Shown here one piece after another: positions 47,225-56,629 of a stretch of DNA of 64,000 nt. The stretch covers positions 1 through 64,000 of the forward strand of contig NZ_AUEC01000029.1 in the NCBI RefSeq assembly GCF_000425785.1. Reading direction: 5' to 3'. Position numbers and translations under genes: made by a program. The stretch is from Pseudomonas taiwanensis DSM 21245 (GTDB lineage: Bacteria > Pseudomonadota > Gammaproteobacteria > Pseudomonadales > Pseudomonadaceae). Positions within the stretch are counted from its first letter, which is position 1; every line of letters begins with the position of its first letter. The notes below the pieces were generated by a model, which saw nothing but the letters and a program-made list of their open reading frames with translations, had not been told where the DNA came from and made no database searches.

Positions 47225-48583
47225 ATGCAAAAAACCAAGCTAACCCGTGCCCAGCAACTGGCTGCCCATGCCTTCGCCAACCTCGAACGCTTCCTGCATA
47301 TCGAAGCTGTCAGTGGTGTGGTCCTGCTGGTCGCTGCCATCGCCGCCCTGATCTGGGCAAACTCCCCCGCTGCCGCCAGTTACGACGCACTCTGGCACAC
47401 GCCTATTTCCTTCGGGATCGGCTCGCTGGTGGTCTCGCAGTCGCTGCATTTCTGGATCAACGACGGCCTGATGACCATTTTCTTCCTGGTCGTCGGCATG
47501 GAGATTCGCCGTGAAATCCATGAAGGCGCCCTGTCCAGCCTGCGCCAGGCCACGCTGCCCATGGCCGCTGCCATCGGTGGTGTAGCGATCCCGGCACTGA
47601 TCTACCTGAGCTTCGGCCATGCGCCAGCCGAGCAACAAGGGTGGGCGGTACCCACCGCGACGGATATCGCCTTCGCCGTTGGCGTCCTGGCGCTGCTGGG
47701 CAAGTCGATTCCCGCGAATGTCCGCGTTTTCCTGCTGGCCCTGGCGATCATCGACGACATCATCGCCGTGCTGATCATCGCCTTCTTCTATTCCGGCGGC
47801 CTCGATTACAGCGGCCTCGCCTTGGCTGCGGTTGGCCTGCTGTTGGTGGTGGGGCTGCAGAAGATAGGCGTCGGGTCGGCATACGCCTATGTCATACCAG
47901 GCTTGATCACCTGGCTGGGCATCCTGATGACCGGTGCCCACCCGACCCTGGCCGGCGTCGTGCTCGGCTTGATGACCCCCGTTGCTGCAATGCCCATGCG
48001 TCAGCGCCCGCTGGAGGCGATCTCGCAATTCACCGGTGAACTGCTGGGCCGCGCGCAGACCCCGGAGCAGGATCCACATCAACTGATGGCCCCCCTCAAG
48101 CGTCTGCGCCTGGCACAACGCGAACTGGTCGCACCGGTGGTGCGCATGCAAGGTCACCTGCACCCCTGGGTGGCCTACGCCATCATGCCGCTGTTCGCCC
48201 TTGCCAATGCTGGCGTCAGTCTCTCGGGTGTCGACCTGTCCGCTCCAGGGCCTTACTGGGTGATGACTGCCGTAGCGGTCGCACTGGTACTCGGCAAGCC
48301 GCTGGGCATCGTCAGTGTCAGCTGGCTCATGGTCCGGTTGGGGTGGTGCGCATTGCCTGCCGGTGTGACCTGGGCAGGTATCACCTTGATCGGCTTGCTG
48401 GCGGGTATCGGCTTCACCATGTCGATCTTCATCGCCAACCTCGCCTACGCCGATCCAGCCGCCTTGGGTGCCGCCAAACTCGGGGTGTTGTCCGGTTCGG
48501 TCATCGCCGCCGTCATTGGCCTCACCTGGGGCTTCTGGAGCCTGCGCCGGGGTGCGGCCAGCACCAAGGTCGAAGCCGTCTGA
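47225..48583 (+). CDS. nhaA: Na+/H+ antiporter NhaA
   Basis: A 452-residue inner-membrane antiporter. I start at [17 protein letters not shown] (47225); the GTG-started longer frame would translate the structured leader. Eleven to twelve spans are seen; the essential Asp pair lies in [12 protein letters not shown] after [18 protein letters not shown]. It is longer than E. coli NhaA, mainly at the N-terminus and a hydrophilic loop (about 285-310). It exchanges Na+ or Li+ for protons at alkaline pH. Confidence 0.95.
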   Translation: MQKTKLTRAQQLAAHAFANLERFLHIEAVSGVVLLVAAIAALIWANSPAAASYDALWHTPISFGIGSLVVSQSLHFWINDGLMTIFFLVVGMEIRREIHEGALSSLRQATLPMAAAIGGVAIPALIYLSFGHAPAEQQGWAVPTATDIAFAVGVLALLGKSIPANVRVFLLALAIIDDIIAVLIIAFFYSGGLDYSGLALAAVGLLLVVGLQKIGVGSAYAYVIPGLITWLGILMTGAHPTLAGVVLGLMTPVAAMPMRQRPLEAISQFTGELLGRAQTPEQDPHQLMAPLKRLRLAQRELVAPVVRMQGHLHPWVAYAIMPLFALANAGVSLSGVDLSAPGPYWVMTAVAVALVLGKPLGIVSVSWLMVRLGWCALPAGVTWAGITLIGLLAGIGFTMSIFIANLAYADPAALGAAKLGVLSGSVIAAVIGLTWGFWSLRRGAASTKVEAV

Positions 48584-48606
48584 CGCTGGATTTTCTACCC
48601 CTCCAA

Positions 48607-48631
48607 CCTGCCGCCTCTGCCAGGCGGCAGG
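48607..48631 (+). terminator. hairpin downstream of nhaA
   Basis: CCTGCCGCC and GGCGGCAGG form a perfect 9-bp stem with a seven-base loop, 24 bp after the nhaA stop. A T-run is absent, so termination may be inefficient or Rho-assisted. Confidence 0.5.
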
Positions 48632-48773
48632 TCGAGCATCGACCCGGTTTCGATCGCCAGCCCTACCCTCAAGACCGCCGATCATTTAACCTTCCTGTCA
48701 ACTGCACGCTGCTGCAGCGAATGCTCTGCGTCACTGCACGACCATTTCGCCCCTCAACCAACAGTAAGGCTTC

Positions 48774-49892
48774 ATGCGAAAACTCCTGGCAAGCGCCCTG
48801 GCGCTGGTAATGATTGCCGCGCTAAGCGGCTACGGCTTCTGGACCTTGCAACGACCGGAAGGCCATTACCTCTCGGACCTGCGCATCGAGCTGGCGCTGA
48901 ACCATGGCGTACCGGGCGACAACGGCAACCTGCTGGGCGTGGAGCCCCTGCTCTACCCCAGCGACTACCAGAACCTGCAACGCCTGCACCGCAAGCTTTC
49001 GGCCTACCTGGAACAGGCGCGCGCCCAAGGCCTGGTAGGCCCCCGCACGGTGGTGGTGCTACCCGAACACATCGGCACCTGGCTGTGGGCACGGGGTGAG
49101 AAGAACGAGTTGTACCAAGTCACTCGCAGCCAGGAAGCCTTGCAATGGCTGGAACTGAGCAACCCGCTGCGCTATGCGATGGCGATGCTTAGCGCAAGCG
49201 GCGATGACCGCCGTACCGATGCACACCTGCGCATGAAAGCGCAGCAGATGGCCAGCGACTATCAGCTGCTGTTCGGCGGCCTGGCCCAGGAGTTCGGGGT
49301 GACGTTGGTCGCCGGCTCGATCGTGCTGCCGGCCCCGTATATCAAGGATGGAGTGTTGCACACCGGAAGTGGCCCACTGTTCAACAGCAGCGTCGTGTTC
49401 GCCGCCAATGGCTCGCCGCTGGGCCAGCCCCAGCGCCAGCAATTTCCCGACAGCGAGACGCGCCGTTACATTCACGATGGCCGCCAGCAACCCTTGCACG
49501 TGGTGCAGACACCCGCCGGACGCCTTGGCGTCCTGGTAGGCAGCGACAGCTGGTATCCCTCGAACCACCAGCAACTGGCACGACAATCGGTGCAGATCAT
49601 CGCCAACCCGGTATTCCTGAGCGGTAAAGGCAGCTGGGAGACGCCGTGGCGCGGCAATCGGCATCAGCAGGCCGCCGCGGCGCTGGCGTTGCAACGCGGT
49701 GAAGTCAGCGAACAAACCGCCTGGCAGCGCTTGACCCAAGCCGCAGACGCGAGCGTGAGCAGCATGAGCGTCTTCATGCGTGGTCAGTTCTGGGAACAAG
49801 GCAGCGATGGCCAGGGCTTTGCCCATCAGGCAGGAGCGCTGCTGGCCGGCCCGCCCAGCCAGGGCGCCCGCTTGCTGAACCTGTGGTTGTGA
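48774..49892 (+). CDS. membrane-anchored nitrilase-fold protein lacking the catalytic Cys
   Basis: A 372-residue protein with an N-terminal signal anchor (residues about 4-20) and a carbon-nitrogen hydrolase domain facing the periplasm. Of the Glu-Lys-Cys triad, Glu is kept (E98 in VLPEHIG). The Lys position reads Arg/Gln in GQPQRQQFPDSE, and the nucleophile loop reads LVGSDSWYP (residues 254-262), with Gly256 where Cys belongs. It is probably a non-catalytic member with a structural or ligand-binding role. The AraC-type regulator follows 4 bp later. Confidence 0.75.
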   Translation: MRKLLASALALVMIAALSGYGFWTLQRPEGHYLSDLRIELALNHGVPGDNGNLLGVEPLLYPSDYQNLQRLHRKLSAYLEQARAQGLVGPRTVVVLPEHIGTWLWARGEKNELYQVTRSQEALQWLELSNPLRYAMAMLSASGDDRRTDAHLRMKAQQMASDYQLLFGGLAQEFGVTLVAGSIVLPAPYIKDGVLHTGSGPLFNSSVVFAANGSPLGQPQRQQFPDSETRRYIHDGRQQPLHVVQTPAGRLGVLVGSDSWYPSNHQQLARQSVQIIANPVFLSGKGSWETPWRGNRHQQAAAALALQRGEVSEQTAWQRLTQAADASVSSMSVFMRGQFWEQGSDGQGFAHQAGALLAGPPSQGARLLNLWL

Positions 49893-49896
49893 AGCC

Positions 49897-50937
49897 ATGC
49901 CACGCCCCCGTGTGCGCCTGGGAGACCTGTCGGTAGGCTTCGTCCAACCATTGGCGCAGGCACTGCGCGAATTGGGCCATGATCCCGCGCCCTTGCTGCT
50001 GCGCTACGGACTGGACACCACGCGCCTGGGCGAAGCCAATGCGCGATTGTCGATCCCGCGTTACATGCATCTGGGCCATGCGGCCATCGAGCTGACCGGC
50101 GAGCCGGCACTAGGCCTGCACATGGGCCGTCTGAGCCACCTCTCGCACGCCGGGCTCGCGGGTGTCACGGCCGCGCAGGCACCCACCCTGGGTGAAGCTG
50201 CGCGCACCTTGCTGCGTTTCGAACCGCTGTATGCTGCCAATTACCGGGGCCATTCCCGTTTCCTGGAGGACCCGTACGGCGCCTGGCTGCGCTTCTATTC
50301 CATCAGCCCTTACAACGGTTACAACCGTTTCGTGGTCGATTCACTGCTGGCCGGCTGGCTGGCTCAACTTGCGGGGCTGGCTGGCGTCCCGCTGCAGGCC
50401 GAACGCCTGGAGATCGAGTTCGAGGCGCCTGACTACGCAGACCATTACCAGCCACTGTGCAGCACTGCCGTGCAGTTTGGCGCCAGCAGCAATCAACTGC
50501 GCCTGAACAAGGCCACGCTGGACCTTGTCAACCCGCACCATTGCCCGAGCACCTGGCACCACCTGCTGCAACTGTGCGAAGCGCAGATGCAGCAGCGCAC
50601 GCGAGTGCGCAGCCTGGGCGAACGCATCACTCACTTGCTGGGGCCCTTGCTCAACGGTGGCCGTGAACCCGACCTGGAAGAAGTAGCACTGCACCTACAA
50701 CTGCCCTGCTGGACCTTGCGCCGCAAGCTGGCGGAGGAAGGCACAGGGTTTCGCAGCCTGCTCAACGATACGAGGCGCGACCTGGCCGAGACCTATATCC
50801 GCGACACGGAACTGGCCTTCGGCGAGATTGCCTATTTGTTGGGATTTGCGTCAGCCGAAGCCTTCCAACGCGCGTTCAAGCGATGGACCGGCATGACGCC
50901 GGGAACGTTCCGGCGTAGCCAACGTCACGCGGGTTAA
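49897..50937 (+). CDS. AraC-family transcriptional regulator
   Basis: A 346-residue regulator: an N-terminal Arabinose_bd-type sensing domain (LSIPRYMHLGHAAIELTGEPALGL) and a C-terminal double HTH with the AraC signature (DTELAFGEIAYLLGFASAEAFQRAFKRWTGMTPGTFR). It is of the OruR/ArgR-like long class. The close spacing to the nitrilase-fold gene suggests one transcript and perhaps control of its own operon. Effector unknown. Its stop overlaps a short minus-strand ORF. Confidence 0.9.
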   Translation: MPRPRVRLGDLSVGFVQPLAQALRELGHDPAPLLLRYGLDTTRLGEANARLSIPRYMHLGHAAIELTGEPALGLHMGRLSHLSHAGLAGVTAAQAPTLGEAARTLLRFEPLYAANYRGHSRFLEDPYGAWLRFYSISPYNGYNRFVVDSLLAGWLAQLAGLAGVPLQAERLEIEFEAPDYADHYQPLCSTAVQFGASSNQLRLNKATLDLVNPHHCPSTWHHLLQLCEAQMQQRTRVRSLGERITHLLGPLLNGGREPDLEEVALHLQLPCWTLRRKLAEEGTGFRSLLNDTRRDLAETYIRDTELAFGEIAYLLGFASAEAFQRAFKRWTGMTPGTFRRSQRHAG

Positions 50938-51020
50938 AGCTCGGTGGCGTCGTCCGCCGGCTCTGGGGTGTCCAGTTCGTAAGCCTGGTACTCGAGTAGC
51001 TCTTCCTGATAATCATCCAT
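50934..51020 (-). CDS. 28-residue acidic small protein candidate
   Basis: A short ORF beginning ATG at 51020, preceded by GAGGA at about 10 bases, encodes a very acidic peptide (MDDYQEELLEYQAYELD and an Asp/Glu-rich tail) ending in TAA. It overlaps the 3' end of the regulator gene by 4 bp on the opposite strand. No family is recognised. Composition and ribosome site favour a real gene, but length makes this uncertain. Confidence 0.45.
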   Translation of the reverse strand: MDDYQEELLEYQAYELDTPEPADDATEL

Positions 51021-51137
51021 TGCCCTGCGTCCTCTTCATGCTTTCATTTTCGTTGGTCATGCCTTCAACCTAAGCAGGAAAGGTGAAGGAATGATGACAA
51101 CTCCCATGAAGGGTAAACGTAGCAGGTGTTCAGGAAG

Positions 51138-52022
51138 TTAGCGCTGCTCTTCTGTAACAGTGGGTGTGGCCGCAGACGTGGCTGTTTCGGTGGCGCTGGC
51201 AGCGTCCTGAGTCTGCGCCTGGATCGGCGCAGGTTCCGCGGGCGGCGCGACCGGCTGCGAGCCCTGACTGTCATCGACTACCGGGGTCGCCTGGACTTCA
51301 CTGGCAGGTGCAACGTTGGCAGAGGCTGGCGCCTGTGCAGCCAACGGCGCCGCAGCGGGAGCCTGAAGGGCGGCGGCGGGCGGCGGGGCAACCACTGGGG
51401 CGGCGGACGCCTGCTCCGGCAAGCCAAGGTCAGCTGCGGGCTTTTCTTCCTTGGGCGCCTCGACCTTCGCCTTCTGGGCTTTTTGGACCTTCTTCGGCTT
51501 TGGCAGGTAGCTCTCGACCAAGGCGAAGTAGCGATCATAGAACTGCGCTGCAGTCACCGTCTCACTGGCGACCTTGACCATCGAGTCGTCGCTCGAACCG
51601 ATCGGCATGGAAACCGAGCCCAGCACACCGACACCCAAGCTGGCGGAGGTATTGGACTTCTTCAGGCTGTAGCGGTCCTGCAGGGCGTTGGCGAACATGG
51701 TCGAACGCTGATCGTCACTCACATCGGGCGCACAGGTGATGTTGAAGCTGATCTGCAGGTGGTTTTCGCTGTTCTGCTGAAAACTCTTGTTGCCCGTGAC
51801 CTGATTGGCGCCACTGCTGGTGATAATGTAGCCCTGGCTGAGCAAGGCACGCCGTGCAGCCTCGCAGGAGCCGGCATCGCTCACCGGGAAACTGCGCGAG
51901 AAGGTTCCCGAGTCGTCGAAGTTCTCGTGTTCGTAGATAGCAGCTTTTTTCGAAGAGCAACCGGACACGCCCGCCAGCACTAGGGCCAGCCCGAGCGCAC
52001 CAAAGACGGATGATCTGGTCAT
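51138..52022 (-). CDS. DUF2242 family lipoprotein
   Basis: A 294-residue lipoprotein starting at MTRSSVFGALG (52022). The lipobox is VSGC (Cys at about residue 22). The conserved DUF2242 domain covers about residues 28-165 (NFDDSGTFSRSFPVSDAGSCEAARRAL, then NALQDRYSLKK). A Lys-rich hinge follows, then a tail of about 110 residues rich in Ala, Pro, Gln and Glu, likely disordered. The frame extends upstream through the tRNA region, but that reading is artefactual. Function unknown. Confidence 0.82.
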   Translation of the reverse strand: MTRSSVFGALGLALVLAGVSGCSSKKAAIYEHENFDDSGTFSRSFPVSDAGSCEAARRALLSQGYIITSSGANQVTGNKSFQQNSENHLQISFNITCAPDVSDDQRSTMFANALQDRYSLKKSNTSASLGVGVLGSVSMPIGSSDDSMVKVASETVTAAQFYDRYFALVESYLPKPKKVQKAQKAKVEAPKEEKPAADLGLPEQASAAPVVAPPPAAALQAPAAAPLAAQAPASANVAPASEVQATPVVDDSQGSQPVAPPAEPAPIQAQTQDAASATETATSAATPTVTEEQR

Positions 52023-52160
52023 TGCGAATTCCGGGTAAGTCGAGAAGGTGTCTATTGTGCAACACACTGGGCAGTGACTGAAACCGTTCATCGGTGAAGA
52101 GTGTGTCAGCTTCTTGTAAATTCGGCCGCAGGTGCAACGGAGCACTGCCAAAGCCAAAAA

Positions 52161-52190
52161 CAAAAAAAGCGACCCTGAGGTCGCTTTTCT
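52161..52190 (-). terminator. tRNA operon terminator
   Basis: GCGACC/GGTCGC with loop CTGA, flanked by an A-run on the left and T-run on the right; on the minus strand the hairpin is followed by seven T. It ends the tRNA transcript 38 bp after the last tRNA-Asp and may also work for the opposite strand. Confidence 0.85.
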
Positions 52191-52227
52191 TGTTGCTTCG
52201 AGGCGTTCAAGGACCTCGAGGCGAAGA

Positions 52228-52304
52228 TGGCGCAGCGGACGGGACTCGAACCCGCGACCCCCGGCGTGACAGGCCGGTATTCTAACCGACTGAACTACCG
52301 CTGC
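52228..52304 (-). tRNA. tRNA-Asp (GTC), copy 3
   Basis: A 77-nt tRNA with encoded CCA. Acceptor stem GCAGCGG pairs with CCGCTGC; anticodon GTC lies within CCTGTCACGCC; T-loop GGTTCGAGTCC. Identical in body to the two copies upstream. Last gene of the tRNA operon. Confidence 0.95.
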
Positions 52305-52440
52305 GTATCGCTTGGGCTTGCGCCCGGTAAAACCTGATCTACTCTGCTTGGTGCTTGGCACCCAGCGGTAGACACAAAAAAGCGACACGATGATCGCTTC
52401 CCTTGTTGCTTCGAGGCGTTCAAGGACCTCGAAACGAAGA

Positions 52441-52517
52441 TGGCGCAGCGGACGGGACTCGAACCCGCGACCCCCGGCGTGACAGGCCGGTATTCTAACC
52501 GACTGAACTACCGCTGC
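52441..52517 (-). tRNA. tRNA-Asp (GTC), copy 2
   Basis: Same 77-nt sequence as the copy at 52228, with encoded CCA. The spacer following it (on the minus strand) repeats part of the spacer after copy 3, including a decayed hairpin near 52381-52400, so the unit was copied together with its flank. Confidence 0.95.
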
Positions 52518-52616
52518 GTATCGTTCAGGCTTTCGCCTGATTGAAACTGGGATCAGCCTCAGGCATTTTCGCCTTTTGGCTTCAGACCGGTGCAAGGCAC
52601 CCATCTGTTGAAAAAG

Positions 52617-52693
52617 TGGCGCAGCGGACGGGACTCGAACCCGCGACCCCCGGCGTGACAGGCCGGTATTCTAACCGACTGAACTACCGCTGC
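52617..52693 (-). tRNA. tRNA-Asp (GTC), copy 1
   Basis: Same 77-nt tRNA-Asp with encoded CCA. It is the promoter-proximal Asp copy, downstream of tRNA-Val. Confidence 0.95.
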
Positions 52694-52773
52694 GCATAGT
52701 GGACTTGCGTCCTGTTCCTCTCTGGCGTTTCGCTTCTTTCAAAGCGGCCTGCACCAGGAACGATCTCAGGAAG

Positions 52774-52849
52774 TGGTGGGTGATGACGGGATCGAACCGC
52801 CGACCCTCTGCTTGTAAGGCAGATGCTCTCCCGGCTGAGCTAATCACCC
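52774..52849 (-). tRNA. tRNA-Val (TAC)
   Basis: A 76-nt tRNA with encoded CCA. Acceptor stem GGGTGAT pairs with ATCACCC; anticodon TAC is within CCTTACAAG; D-loop TTAGCTCAGCCGGGAGAGC. First gene of the four-tRNA transcript. Confidence 0.95.
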
Positions 52850-52890
52850 CCGCGATGTTGCTTGTTGCGTTTGCTTCGCTGAGGCCGCGA

Positions 52891-52919
52891 AATTTACGCA
52901 GGTGCCGAAGCTAAGTCAA
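52891..52919 (-). promoter_or_regulatory. tRNA operon promoter
   Basis: On the minus strand TTGACT (52914-52919) and TAAATT (52891-52896) are separated by exactly 17 bp, followed by a GC-rich discriminator (TCGCGGCC) typical of stringently controlled stable-RNA promoters. It sits about 40 bp before tRNA-Val. Confidence 0.8.
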
Positions 52920-53002
52920 TACCCCCATTGAATTTTTTTTCAAAAAGGGCAAAAAACAGTTTGCCGGTCCCTGGGGTTTTGCCTGCCTGTTGCGAGCCCA
53001 TC

Positions 53003-53022
53003 TTCGGCAAGCCGGCTCCTGC
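53003..53022. repeat. single REP-like half element
   Basis: One arm of the CGGCAAGCCGGCTCCT-type repeat seen as pairs at 12987 and 14801. No partner copy lies nearby. Confidence 0.5.
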
Positions 53023-53041
53023 AGTGATCCGCTAGAGAAAC

Positions 53042-53067
53042 AAAAAAGGGGACCTTTCGGTCCCCTT
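53042..53067 (-). terminator. terminator after the SDR gene
   Basis: GGGGACC/GGTCCCC stem with loop TTTC; on the minus strand it is followed by TTTTTT. It lies 18 bp after the SDR stop and ends the metZ-SDR transcript. Confidence 0.88.
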
Positions 53068-53084
53068 CCCTGTCGCAGTGCGGT

Positions 53085-53858
53085 TCAGGTGTAGATCATC
53101 TTGCGCGTCATGCCACCATCGACCACGAACTCCTGGCCGGTGACGAAACCCGCCTGGCGCGACAGCAGCCAGGCCACCATCGCCGCGACATCTTCCACGG
53201 TCCCTACCCTGCCCGCCGGATGCTGGGCATGGTCAGCCTCGGTCAACGGCTCGGCACGGCGCTGCGAAGGGTCTCGCGCATCGATCCAGCCAGGGCTTAC
53301 CGCGTTGACACGAATCTCCGGTCCCAGGCTCATGGCCAAAGCATGGGTCAAGGCCAGCAAACCGCCTTTACTGGCGGCATAGGCTTCGGTGTCTGGCTCC
53401 GATTGCCGCGCACGGGTCGAGGTCAGGTTGACGATGGCCCCTGCGTGCGCACGCAAATAGGGTGCGCAGTGCTTGGCCAGCAGCATCGGGCCATTGAGGT
53501 TGACCGCCAGTACCCGGTTCCACTGGGCCAGGCTCAGGCTTTCCAGCGTCTGATTGTGCGGATTGGCAATCGCCGCATTGCACACCAGGGCGTCCAAGCG
53601 GCCAAACTGACCCAGCACTTCGGACACCCCGGCACTCACCTGGGCCTCGTCGGCGACATCCATGGTGATGAACCAGGCGTTTTCCCCAAGTGCCTTGGCC
53701 ACCTTGGCCCCTCGCTTGCGGTCAAGGTCGGTCAGCACAACCTGCCAGCCTTCGCAAATCAACCAGGCGGCAATGCCCAGGCCGATACCGCGAGCGGCCC
53801 CGGTCACCAGGGCTACCCGGCCGTTATGGCCCGGCCCACCGCCTTTCCAGTCGATCAC
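53085..53858 (-). CDS. short-chain dehydrogenase/reductase
   Basis: A 257-residue SDR with the nucleotide motif [15 protein letters not shown] in VCNAAIAN, and the catalytic YAASK with upstream Ser/Thr (LTSTRARQ). The C-terminus has VDGGMTRKM. Substrate is not clear from sequence. Its start overlaps the metZ stop (ATGA), so it is co-translated with metZ, although no pathway link is obvious. Confidence 0.88.
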   Translation of the reverse strand: MIDWKGGGPGHNGRVALVTGAARGIGLGIAAWLICEGWQVVLTDLDRKRGAKVAKALGENAWFITMDVADEAQVSAGVSEVLGQFGRLDALVCNAAIANPHNQTLESLSLAQWNRVLAVNLNGPMLLAKHCAPYLRAHAGAIVNLTSTRARQSEPDTEAYAASKGGLLALTHALAMSLGPEIRVNAVSPGWIDARDPSQRRAEPLTEADHAQHPAGRVGTVEDVAAMVAWLLSRQAGFVTGQEFVVDGGMTRKMIYT

Positions 53859-55066
53859 AGCGCCGCCAGACCACGCGCCAGATCGGCTTGCAGATCAGCC
53901 ACGTCTTCAAGGCCAACGGCAACCCGGATCAGGCTGTCGCGGATGCCCGCCGCTTCACGCTCCTGCGGCGTCAGACGACCGTGGGAGGTGGTGGCTGGGT
54001 GGGCGATGGTGGTTTTGCTGTCGCCCAGGTTGGTGGTGATCGAAATCATCCGGGTAGCGTCGATGACGCGCCAAGCGCCCTCTTTGCCGCCTTTGACCTC
54101 GAAACTGACCACTGCACCGAAGCCACTCATCTGGCGCTTGGCCAGCGCGTGCTGCGGGTGGCTCGGCAGCCCGGCGTAATGCACCTTTTCCACGCCATCC
54201 TGTTGCTCCAGCCATTCGGCCAGCTTCTGGGCACTCTCGCAGTGGGCGCGCATGCGCAACTTGAGCGTTTCCAGGCCTTTGGTGAATATCCAGGCGTTGA
54301 ACGGGCTGAGCGTCGGCCCGGCGGTGCGCAGGAAGCCCACCACCTCCTTCATCTGCTCGGCACGGCCAGCAACCACGCCGCCCATGCAACGGCCCTGGCC
54401 GTCGATGAACTTGGTGGCGGAGTGGAAGACGATGTCGGCACCCAGTTTCAGTGGCTGCTGCAACGCCGGCGTACTGAAGCAGTTGTCCACCACCAGCAAG
54501 GCACCGTGGGCATGGGCAATTTCGGCCAGGGCGCTGATGTCCACCAACTCGGCGAGAGGGTTGGACGGCGACTCGACGACCAGCAGCTTGGTGTTGGCCT
54601 TGAGGGCCTTCTCCCAACCGCCTAGGTCCGCCAGCGGCACGTAGTCCACCTGTACGCCAAATCGCTTGAGGTACTTTTCGAACAGGCTGATGGTCGAGCC
54701 GAATACGCTCTGCGAGACCAGCACGTGGTCGCCTGCACTGCACAGCGACATGACCACCGCCAGCAGCGCCGACATGCCCGTTGAAGTCGCCACGGCCTGC
54801 TCAGCGCCTTCCATGGCCGCCAGGCGCTCTTCGAACGCCCGCACCGTGGGGTTGGTATAGCGGGAATAGACGTTGCCCGGGGTTTCACCGGCAAAGCGCG
54901 CGGCTGCATCGGCAGCCGTGCGGAAGACATAGCTGGAGGTCAGGAACAGCGCTTCGCTGTGCTCGGCCTCCGGTGTACGACTCTGACCGGCGCGCACCGC
55001 CAGGGTGTCGAAACCGACACCCTCGAGGTCACTGTCCAGTCGTCCGGCATCCCATTGATCCGTCAT
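53855..55066 (-). CDS. metZ: O-succinylhomoserine sulfhydrylase
   Basis: A 403-residue PLP enzyme of the Cys/Met metabolism family that makes homocysteine from O-succinylhomoserine and sulfide in pseudomonads. The PLP lysine is in [23 protein letters not shown] and the phosphate-binding ATSTGMSAL are present. It lies 15 bp downstream of purF, an order I know from other Pseudomonas (purF-metZ). Confidence 0.93.
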   Translation of the reverse strand: MTDQWDAGRLDSDLEGVGFDTLAVRAGQSRTPEAEHSEALFLTSSYVFRTAADAAARFAGETPGNVYSRYTNPTVRAFEERLAAMEGAEQAVATSTGMSALLAVVMSLCSAGDHVLVSQSVFGSTISLFEKYLKRFGVQVDYVPLADLGGWEKALKANTKLLVVESPSNPLAELVDISALAEIAHAHGALLVVDNCFSTPALQQPLKLGADIVFHSATKFIDGQGRCMGGVVAGRAEQMKEVVGFLRTAGPTLSPFNAWIFTKGLETLKLRMRAHCESAQKLAEWLEQQDGVEKVHYAGLPSHPQHALAKRQMSGFGAVVSFEVKGGKEGAWRVIDATRMISITTNLGDSKTTIAHPATTSHGRLTPQEREAAGIRDSLIRVAVGLEDVADLQADLARGLAAL

Positions 55067-55081
55067 GCCGTCGCTCCCAAA

Positions 55082-56587
55082 TCAGTTGTTGTAGAGGTCG
55101 ATGATCGCGCTGACTGCCTGATTCTTGACCTTGGCCGCATCGTTGCGGGCCTGTTCGATACGGTCCAGATAGGCTTCGTCGATGTCGCCGGTGACGTATT
55201 CACCGTCGAACACCGCGCAATCGAAGTGCTCGATCTTGATCTTGCCGCCACCGACCGATTCGATCAGGTCTGGCAGGTCCTGGTAGACCAGCCAGTCGGC
55301 GCCGATCAACTCGGCCACCTGCTCGGTGGTACGGTTGTGGGCGATCAGCTCGTGAGCGCTCGGCATGTCGATGCCGTAGACGTTGGGGTAACGCACCGCA
55401 GGGGCTGCGGAGCAGAAGTAGACGTTCTTGGCGCCAGCTTCGCGCGCCATCTGGATGATCTGTTTGCAGGTGGTGCCACGCACGATCGAATCGTCGACCA
55501 GCATGACGTTCTTGCCACGGAACTCCAGCTCGATGGCATTGAGCTTCTGACGGACCGATTTCTTGCGCGCAGCCTGGCCAGGCATGATGAAGGTACGGCC
55601 AATGTAACGGTTCTTGACGAAACCTTCGCGGAACTTGACGCCCAGGTGGTTGGCCAGCTCCAACGCCGCGGTGCGGCTGGTGTCCGGAATCGGGATGACC
55701 ACGTCGATGTCATGATCCGGGCGCTCGCGCTGGATCTTCTCGGCAAGTTTCTCGCCCATGCGCAGGCGCGCCTTGTACACCGAGACACCGTCCATGATCG
55801 AGTCGGGGCGGGCCAGGTAAACGTGCTCGAAGATGCACGGCTTGAGTTGCGGATTGGTGGCGCACTGCTTGGTGTACAGCTGGCCTTCCTCGGTGATGTA
55901 CACCGCCTCACCCGGCGCCAGGTCGCGGATCAGGGTGAAACCGAGCACGTCGAGGGCAACGCTTTCCGAAGCGATCATGTATTCCACGCCCTCGTCGGTA
56001 TGACGCTGGCCAAAGACCACCGGGCGAATACCGTTCGGGTCACGGAAGCCGACGATACCGTAACCGGTGATCATCGCCACCACCGCATAGCCACCCACGC
56101 AACGGCTGTGCACGTGGGAAACCGCAGCGAACACGTCCTCTTCGGTCGGCTGCAGCTTGCCGCGCACCGCCAGCTCATGGGCGAAGACGTTCAGCAGCAC
56201 TTCCGAGTCGGAGTTGGTGTTGACGTGACGCAGGTCGGACTCGTAGATCTCCTTGGCCAACTGCTCGACGTTGGTCAGGTTGCCGTTGTGTGCCAGGGTG
56301 ATGCCGTACGGCGAGTTGACGTAGAACGGCTGGGCCTCAGCCGAGGTCGAGCTGCCCGCGGTCGGGTAGCGCACGTGACCGATACCCATGTGGCCGATCA
56401 GGCGCTGCATGTGGCGCTGCTGGAAGACATCGCGCACCAGGCCATTATCCTTGCGCAGGAACAACCGGCCGTCATGGCTGGTCACGATACCGGCAGCGTC
56501 CTGGCCGCGGTGCTGGAGGACCGTTAGCGCGTCATACAGCGCCTGATTGACGTTCGACTTACCGACGATACCGACGATGCCACACAT
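55082..56587 (-). CDS. purF: amidophosphoribosyltransferase
   Basis: A 501-residue first enzyme of purine synthesis. The start is [10 protein letters not shown] at 56587, since the N-terminal Cys after Met removal is the glutaminase nucleophile; three extra codons upstream are not used. The PRPP motif [13 protein letters not shown] and the glutaminase residues ([16 protein letters not shown]) are present. It is preceded by cvpA in the same direction, as in E. coli. Confidence 0.97.
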   Translation of the reverse strand: MCGIVGIVGKSNVNQALYDALTVLQHRGQDAAGIVTSHDGRLFLRKDNGLVRDVFQQRHMQRLIGHMGIGHVRYPTAGSSTSAEAQPFYVNSPYGITLAHNGNLTNVEQLAKEIYESDLRHVNTNSDSEVLLNVFAHELAVRGKLQPTEEDVFAAVSHVHSRCVGGYAVVAMITGYGIVGFRDPNGIRPVVFGQRHTDEGVEYMIASESVALDVLGFTLIRDLAPGEAVYITEEGQLYTKQCATNPQLKPCIFEHVYLARPDSIMDGVSVYKARLRMGEKLAEKIQRERPDHDIDVVIPIPDTSRTAALELANHLGVKFREGFVKNRYIGRTFIMPGQAARKKSVRQKLNAIELEFRGKNVMLVDDSIVRGTTCKQIIQMAREAGAKNVYFCSAAPAVRYPNVYGIDMPSAHELIAHNRTTEQVAELIGADWLVYQDLPDLIESVGGGKIKIEHFDCAVFDGEYVTGDIDEAYLDRIEQARNDAAKVKNQAVSAIIDLYNN

Positions 56588-56629
56588 GCGACGCAACCCC
56601 TACTTTGATGAAACTTGAGTGAATAGCAC

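Noticed and set aside
52023-52604. Upstream extension of the DUF2242 lipoprotein frame through the tRNA genes
   Set aside because: The extension repeats a peptide encoded by antisense tRNA-Asp sequence; the signal peptide and lipobox fix the true start at 52022.
52228-52849. tRNA cluster as an integration site of a genomic island
   Set aside because: No integrase gene, no partial tRNA duplication and no att-like direct repeat around the tRNAs; the extra tRNA-Asp copies are full length with encoded CCA.
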